A program made the translations under genes and the position numbers. Of a DNA stretch of 18,769 nt, positions 14,867 to 18,769 are shown piece by piece (the first letter of the stretch is position 1; the number at the start of each line of letters is the position of its first letter). Location: the NCBI GenBank assembly GCA_049273835.1, contig JBASRM010000645.1, positions 1 through 18,769 on the forward strand, written 5' to 3'. This stretch comes from Onstottus_A sp049273835. Its GTDB lineage: Bacteria; Acidobacteriota; Blastocatellia; UBA7656. The notes beneath the pieces are model-generated. The model was not told where the DNA came from. It worked only from the letters and a program-made list of their open reading frames with translations, and did not search any database.

Positions 14867-15508
14867 TCAGAGTCCGTTGACGCCCGTTCTGATAACTCGC
14901 GCTGGTACGCCGGCAACCAGCGAGTTCGCGGGAACGGGCTTGACCACGACAGCGCCTGCCCCAACGACAGCCTCGGCGCCGACACTTAGATGGTCTCTGA
15001 CCACTACACCCTCTCCGATGTAGGCCCCTTGGCCAATCACATTGCCGCCGGCGACGTTGGCCCCGGGCCCGACCGTGCAGAACTGCCCGATACGATTGTC
15101 GTGACCGATTAAAGCGCCTCGGTTGAGAATCACGTGCGCGTCAATGGCCGCGTTGTGTGAGACTACTACTCCTGCGTTTATCACACACCCGTCGCCGATG
15201 GTGAAGCGGCGGGAAATCATCGCTGAAGGATGAATTACTGAAACGAAACGAAAGCCGCGCGCTTGCACAGTCTCGATTAGTTTGCGCCGCCGAGTACTTA
15301 CGATGCCTGCGACAAGGTAGCAATCATGCGGACCGAACGGGGCGTCGTCAATCCAAAACACGGGGAGTCCTGCATGGGTCGCGTCCGGCGACTGGCGTTC
15401 CAGACTGTTGAGGAAGCCGATCGGCGCAAATCCGCCGGCGTTCTCCGCGATGTCCAGTGTTTCCAACGCGAATGTTCCGCTCCCAAGAATCAACAAGGCC
15501 TTCGTCAC
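14867..15508 (-). CDS. PglD/NeuD-like sugar O- or N-acetyltransferase
   Basis: This 213-residue enzyme has an N-terminal Rossmann-like sugar-binding domain starting KALLILGSGTFALETLDIA, followed by a left-handed beta-helix of hexapeptide repeats (about residues 95-190: INAGVVVSHNAAID, GALIGHDNRIG, VGAGAVVV). It closes with the usual SLVAGVPARVI. Known relatives acetylate UDP-amino sugars (PglD, for glycan precursors) or sialic acid (NeuD) using acetyl-CoA. His in the ALIGHDNRIG segment fits the catalytic position of PglD-type enzymes. The start codon is GTG with GGAGAA 6 nt before it. It stands 73 nt after the glycosyltransferase on the same strand, which supports a role in making or decorating a surface glycan. 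The sugar is unknown. Confidence 0.85.
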   Translation of the reverse strand: MTKALLILGSGTFALETLDIAENAGGFAPIGFLNSLERQSPDATHAGLPVFWIDDAPFGPHDCYLVAGIVSTRRRKLIETVQARGFRFVSVIHPSAMISRRFTIGDGCVINAGVVVSHNAAIDAHVILNRGALIGHDNRIGQFCTVGPGANVAGGNVIGQGAYIGEGVVVRDHLSVGAEAVVGAGAVVVKPVPANSLVAGVPARVIRTGVNGL

Positions 15509-15581
15509 AGGATCTTCTCCTTATTCCGTCGTCCAAGACTTGAAATAACCGTCACGGACAATTGCGGTTAAGTCCCGGGAT

Positions 15582-16439
15582 CTAGATCACCGGCACGGCG
15601 TTGCGCCTTATCTCTTCGTATTGCGCCACGATCTTTTCCGAATCCCACAGATACTGGCTTCCCCAACTCATCTCAATATCTTTCGGTCGCAATCCAGTCC
15701 TCAGTTGTAAGTAGCGCGGGACAACATAATTCAAGCCCAGGAATTTGTAGTGCAGCAGCTTTACATCTGTGAGCGCCGGCATTGACACCTCGCCAGTGGG
15801 ATGAGCCTCATGCCGCCCCGGCTCATAGTTAATCTCTTCAATCTTGTTCGGATCGAACGCCTGAATCTTGTCAAACCATTGGGCAGATCTCATACCAAAC
15901 TTGATTCGCTTGTAGAGAGGCTGCCGGCCGCGAGGAAACTCATCCGATACCATTTCATACCCTTCGGCCTTGATCAGCGTGACTCCCTCGCGGCGGCAAC
16001 GCCCGAGGTAACCTCTAAGGTCGGGATGATACAGATGTTCGTCGATGGCGGTGATTATTATCCAGTCGGCAACGCCGCGGCTCTGTTTCCAGCCTTCGTT
16101 TTGCCGGGAGGTATTCTCTTCGACAAAAGAACTCCCCTGTGGTTCGATACGCGTCAATTGTACGAGCGAGTGTGACTGAAGGATTTCGATAGAGCGATCG
16201 GTCGAGCCGGTATCGAAGACAAAGTACTGATCGGCGATCCCATCGTAATGCCGGAAGAAGAAGGGCAGCATTTTTTCTTCATTCCAGCAGTGCGTGTAAA
16301 GGTGGATTGTCAGGTCTTCGCCCTTTAAGCGGTTGACCAGCGGCCGCCAGTATTTGGCGCCTCGCCACCGCCACCTCTGAAACAAACCGATCGATGCCTT
16401 TGCCGAATTGCTACCACCCCCTAAATTGATGTCGCCCAT
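15582..16439 (-). CDS. Glycosyltransferase family 2-type protein (Glyco_tranf_2_4)
   Basis: This 285-residue, probably cytoplasmic protein has a GT-A type start: IHLYTHCWNEEKMLPFFFRHY (about residues 45-65) can be recognised, then FVFDTGSTDRSIEIL (73-87). WIIITAIDEHLYHP (near residue 126) holds the Asp-Glu-His that stands in for the metal-binding DxD. NEEK and the D-x-G-S-T-D-x-S block are hallmarks of the PF13704-like branch, often found in exopolysaccharide and lipopolysaccharide loci. The first 40 residues are basic and Trp-rich and may be an extension, but no other Met is available before residue 57. No clear Shine-Dalgarno sequence precedes the ATG. It leads a three-gene minus-strand group with the acetyltransferase and phosphodiesterase. 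Donor and acceptor are unknown. Confidence 0.75.
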   Translation of the reverse strand: MGDINLGGGSNSAKASIGLFQRWRWRGAKYWRPLVNRLKGEDLTIHLYTHCWNEEKMLPFFFRHYDGIADQYFVFDTGSTDRSIEILQSHSLVQLTRIEPQGSSFVEENTSRQNEGWKQSRGVADWIIITAIDEHLYHPDLRGYLGRCRREGVTLIKAEGYEMVSDEFPRGRQPLYKRIKFGMRSAQWFDKIQAFDPNKIEEINYEPGRHEAHPTGEVSMPALTDVKLLHYKFLGLNYVVPRYLQLRTGLRPKDIEMSWGSQYLWDSEKIVAQYEEIRRNAVPVI

Positions 16440-16523
16440 TCATCGTCGATGTTAACCAAAGGTCGCGGAGGCAACAACATCTACAACCGCTCTCGAAAAA
16501 TCCAAGATTGTGTTCGGTATTTT

Positions 16524-16538
16524 ATGATACTATGTCGC
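16524..16538. promoter_or_regulatory. 15-bp motif shared with 9374-9388
   Basis: This is the second copy of ATGATACTATGTCGC. The match extends to 18 of 19 bases when the following CGT is included. It lies in the spacer between the divergent glycosyltransferase and nuclease genes, 85 nt from the former and 185 nt from the latter. It contains an extended -10-like TGA-TACTAT. Confidence 0.3.
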
Positions 16539-16588
16539 GCGTTTGGGAACACTGAAGAAGCGCTTTACGCAGGTTCAGCGTTGAGACA

Positions 16589-16607
16589 GTTCCCTCAATG
16601 AGGGAAC
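16589..16607. promoter_or_regulatory. Perfect 19-bp palindrome in a divergent spacer
   Basis: GTTCCCTCA (16589-16597) and TGAGGGAAC (16599-16607) are perfect inverted arms around one central base. This is the form of a dimeric regulator site or a short hairpin. It lies 116 nt upstream of the nuclease gene, and a TTGACA at 16623-16628 follows it, without a -10 at normal spacing. The remainder of the 283-nt spacer (16440-16722) shows no gene. Confidence 0.4.
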
Positions 16608-16722
16608 GCCCTCAGGCTGAAGTTGACAACCCTCTCGGCAGGTAACTGAACCTCCGCCGGACATCGCACTACGAAAAGCGAGCAGTTCTGCCGTTTTCGA
16701 CGCCATCAAAACAAGGAGAACC

Positions 16723-17613
16723 ATGACAAAGCGAAATCTTCCTATTCTGCTGGCCGCCTGCTTGATCCTTTATACCTCGACGAGATCGCTCGGCTGGGGC
16801 GCCGGCGGGCACATGATGGTCGCTTCGATAGGCTTCAAGCGGCTTAACCCGAAGGCGAAAGCACAAGTGAAAAAGCTGCTGGCTATTCCTATCAACCCCT
16901 GTGACGTCACAAGGCGTACCCCGGACTTCGTCAACGCCGCGCATTGGGCAGATGATGTCAGGCCCAGGCTGGGCTTTGAGTTTGCTCCGAACCTTCACTT
17001 CATCGACTTTCCCTTCGCGGCAGACACCGCGCCCGTCCCCGACGATCTGCCCGAAGCGCAAAACATAGTAAAGGCACTGGAACATTACGTCGACGTGCTT
17101 AAGAACAGCATCGATACTAACGAGCAGGCGCAGGCGCTGCGGTTTGTGATCCATTTTGTTGGCGACATACATCAGCCGCTTCACTGTGCAACACGGGTTA
17201 CAACCGCGTTTCCACATGGCGATCGGGGCGGGAACCTTTTCCACATAACGGTCGGCAGGAAGGACACCAAGCTTCACAGCTATTGGGACGCCGGACTGGC
17301 AAGCTTCCCGCCGTCAGGACCGGGGCCTGTGTTCAAGCCGCCGGCGCTGAGTAGAATAGCCCCGGCCGTCGCAGTCGCGCTGCAAGGGCATCCGGACACC
17401 GACCCGGACTTGAAACTGGATGAGCCATTCAACTATCAACTGTGGGCGAAAGAGAGCGAGGACCTTGCGCATGACGCGGTTTACAAGGACATCTCGCCGA
17501 GTCAAACACCAACTCTGGCATACAAAACCAGAGGGTTAGAGGTTGTGCGGAAGCGTGTGGCCTTCGCAGGATATCGGCTGGCATCGTTGCTCAACGCGAT
17601 TTGGCCGGAATGA
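16723..17613 (+). CDS. Secreted S1/P1-family nuclease
   Basis: This 296-residue zinc-dependent nuclease cleaves single-stranded DNA and RNA (and often 3'-phosphomonoesters) outside the cytoplasm. A signal peptide (MTKRNLPILLAACLILYTST to Gly 24) is followed by Trp-Gly-Ala-Gly-Gly-His. Cleavage before Trp 25 would free the N-terminal Trp whose amine binds zinc in P1 nuclease. All nine ligand positions can be matched: Trp 25, His 30, Asp 77 (HWADDVR), His 92 (LHFID), His 144, Asp 148 and His 154 (HFVGDIHQPLHC), His 185 and Asp 189 (HSYWD). AAGGAG stands 6 nt before the ATG. It is monocistronic as far as can be seen, with its own spacer on both sides. A role in nucleic acid and phosphate scavenging is likely, in company with the nearby phosphodiesterase. 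Confidence 0.92.
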   Translation: MTKRNLPILLAACLILYTSTRSLGWGAGGHMMVASIGFKRLNPKAKAQVKKLLAIPINPCDVTRRTPDFVNAAHWADDVRPRLGFEFAPNLHFIDFPFAADTAPVPDDLPEAQNIVKALEHYVDVLKNSIDTNEQAQALRFVIHFVGDIHQPLHCATRVTTAFPHGDRGGNLFHITVGRKDTKLHSYWDAGLASFPPSGPGPVFKPPALSRIAPAVAVALQGHPDTDPDLKLDEPFNYQLWAKESEDLAHDAVYKDISPSQTPTLAYKTRGLEVVRKRVAFAGYRLASLLNAIWPE

Positions 17614-17642
17614 CGATGAGAAGCTAGAAAGCGCAGTCCGGT

Positions 17643-17670
17643 TGCGAAACTTTCCGTGCGAAACTTTCCG
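17643..17670 (+). repeat. Perfect tandem duplication of a 14-bp unit
   Basis: TGCGAAACTTTCCG occurs twice without a gap (17643-17656 and 17657-17670). It lies between the nuclease stop and the MoxR gene, about 70 nt before the latter's start, where a promoter would be expected. It may be a double binding site or a recent slippage event. Confidence 0.7.
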
Positions 17671-17740
17671 TCGCGAGCCGCGTTCATTTGTGTTAGATTG
17701 ATTCAGCGCCCAAACAGCTTGAGCGAAGGACCGAAACTTA

Positions 17741-18685
17741 GTGATCACCACCGCCGGGAAGCTGGAAGAACTCCAAGCTACAATTGAGACTGTTATTCGC
17801 GGCAAGTCCGACGTCGTCGAGCTCGCGCTGGTCACGCTTCTGGCGGGGGGCCATCTACTGATCGAAGACGTTCCCGGTGTCGGAAAGACAACCCTTGCCC
17901 AGACGCTCGCACGAAGCTTTGACTGCACTTTTCAACGCATTCAGTTCACTTCGGATATGCTGCCTTCGGACATTCTGGGACTGGGAGTCTTCAATCAACA
18001 GACGAGCAGTTTCGAATTTAAGTCCGGACCGATTTTCGCCAACGTGATACTTGCCGATGAGATCAACCGCTCGACTCCAAAAACCCAGTCCGCGCTCCTG
18101 GAAGCGATGGCCGAAGGCCACGTCACCGTCGAGCAGGAAACGTATCAGTTGCCTCGTCCGTTCATCGTGCTTGCGACGCAGAATCCAATCGAGCATCACG
18201 GGACATACCCGCTTCCTGAATCGCAGCTCGACCGGTTCATGATGAGGCTCCGGATGGGCTATCCCGACACTGAAGACGAAAAGACAATCCTTCGGCAGCA
18301 AACACTGAACTCCGCTGTAGACCGGGTAGTCCCGGTAATGCATAGCGATGGCGTCCTGGCGCTGCAACGCGAAGTGCGAGAGGTTAACGTCGACGAATCG
18401 TTGATCGATTACCTGATTCGAATAGTGCGCGCTACTCGCGATGCCGACATACTCGACCTTGGCGTGAGCCCCCGCGGAAGCCTGGCGCTGTACCACGCCG
18501 CTCAGGCGCTGTCGTATATCGAGGGACGCGACTATGTGATTCCGGATGACATCAAGCGGCTTGTCGTCCCGATCTTCGCGCATCGGATCGTGGTCAACTC
18601 GCGATATTCGACTGGACTGCGCCGTTCGGACGAAGCCGAAGCCGCCCTCCAGGAAATCCTCAAGACCGTCAACGTGCCGCTGTGA
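17741..18685 (+). CDS. MoxR-family AAA+ ATPase
   Basis: This is a complete 314-residue cytoplasmic MoxR ATPase (AAA_3 type). Walker A is DVPGVGKTT (about residues 43-51), Walker B is VILADEINR (102-110), sensor 1 lies in VLATQNPIEHHGTYPLPESQ (143-162), followed by LDRF (164-167). The C-terminal helical lid has LGVSPRGSLALYHAAQALS. MoxR proteins act as chaperone-like factors that help assemble or activate partner complexes, usually with a DUF58 protein and von Willebrand factor A proteins coded just downstream. The start is GTG with GAAGGA 9 nt upstream. The next gene begins 6 nt after its stop, so an operon is clear. Confidence 0.93.
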   Translation: MITTAGKLEELQATIETVIRGKSDVVELALVTLLAGGHLLIEDVPGVGKTTLAQTLARSFDCTFQRIQFTSDMLPSDILGLGVFNQQTSSFEFKSGPIFANVILADEINRSTPKTQSALLEAMAEGHVTVEQETYQLPRPFIVLATQNPIEHHGTYPLPESQLDRFMMRLRMGYPDTEDEKTILRQQTLNSAVDRVVPVMHSDGVLALQREVREVNVDESLIDYLIRIVRATRDADILDLGVSPRGSLALYHAAQALSYIEGRDYVIPDDIKRLVVPIFAHRIVVNSRYSTGLRRSDEAEAALQEILKTVNVPL

Positions 18686-18691
18686 GGTAGT

Positions 18692-18769
18692 ATGCATCGG
18701 CAGGCATGGCGCGACTTTTTCATCACGGTTTTCTTCCTCGGCCTCGCTTTTATTATTGCCTTGCTCAGC
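18692..18769 (+). CDS. N-terminus of a membrane protein in the MoxR operon (cut by window end)
   Basis: A new frame opens at ATG 18692 and runs to the last base (26 codons). GAGG lies 6 nt upstream, spanning the end of the moxR stop region. The visible part reads MHRQAWRDFF and then a strongly hydrophobic helix to the window edge. Position directly behind moxR and the membrane N-terminus fit a DUF58-type partner, but too little is visible to prove it. Confidence 0.6.
   Translation, partial: MHRQAWRDFFITVFFLGLAFIIALLS

Noticed and set aside
14827..14985. Upstream start of the phosphodiesterase at 14985
   Set aside because: It would overlap the acetyltransferase gene by 119 nt and hide a good lipoprotein signal that begins at 14826.
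16623..16651. TTGACA at 16623-16628 as a nuclease promoter
   Set aside because: No acceptable -10 box is found at 16-18 nt; the nearest candidate TAACTG is at 14 nt spacing.
1..18769. CRISPR array, tRNA, rRNA, transposase or phage genes
   Set aside because: I found no spaced direct repeats, no tRNA-like clover-leaf sequence, and no mobile-element protein motif in any gene-like frame.

Overview
This 18.8 kb window looks like chromosomal backbone of a GC-rich bacterium with a Gram-negative-type envelope. It carries two apparent lipoproteins, a YbbA/YbbP/TesA-type export locus and periplasmic enzymes with signal peptides. Gene content (LOG protein, TPM protein, groESL, HEAT protein, BNR sialidase-like enzyme, ENPP-type phosphodiesterase, S1/P1 nuclease, MoxR ATPase) and palindrome-rich spacers suggest Acidobacteriota, perhaps Blastocatellia. 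That placement is an impression from gene types, not a computed one. I see no rRNA, tRNA, CRISPR array, transposase, integrase or phage gene.

Layout. 1-2106: the tail of a LOG-family protein converges on a minus-strand pair, a TPM-domain membrane protein followed by a nucleotidyltransferase-fold protein that has lost its catalytic carboxylates. 2100-4211: groES-groEL behind a textbook promoter (TTGACA, 17 nt, TATACT) with a CIRCE-like HrcA operator at the predicted start site. 4254-4318: a nested palindromic element between groEL and the next, convergent operon. 4342-8268: a YbbA/YbbP-type ABC transporter facing away from a TesA-type esterase. This is the arrangement known from E. coli, but here the two start codons overlap on opposite strands and TesA carries a lipobox. 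8366-9334: a HEAT-repeat protein.

9491-13537: a plus-strand cluster of a secreted sialidase-like (Asp-box) protein, an MFS transporter of the ACS type and a secreted metal-dependent amidohydrolase. The last two overlap by 4 nt. The sialidase-transporter spacer holds inverted repeats and a heptanucleotide microsatellite that runs into the transporter's 5' end. 13534-16439: a minus-strand group of a glycosyltransferase, a PglD/NeuD-like acetyltransferase and an ENPP-type phosphodiesterase lipoprotein, probably for surface glycan work and phosphoester cleavage. 16723-17613: a secreted S1/P1 nuclease with all expected zinc ligands. 17741-18769: a MoxR ATPase and the start of a membrane protein, probably the beginning of a MoxR operon that continues past the window.

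No clear new multi-gene defence or biosynthetic system is visible. The most interesting signals are the tesA/ybbA start-codon overlap with a possible leaderless tesA mRNA, the heptamer repeat at the transporter start, the compact groESL control region, the nested palindromes, and the degenerate nucleotidyltransferase.
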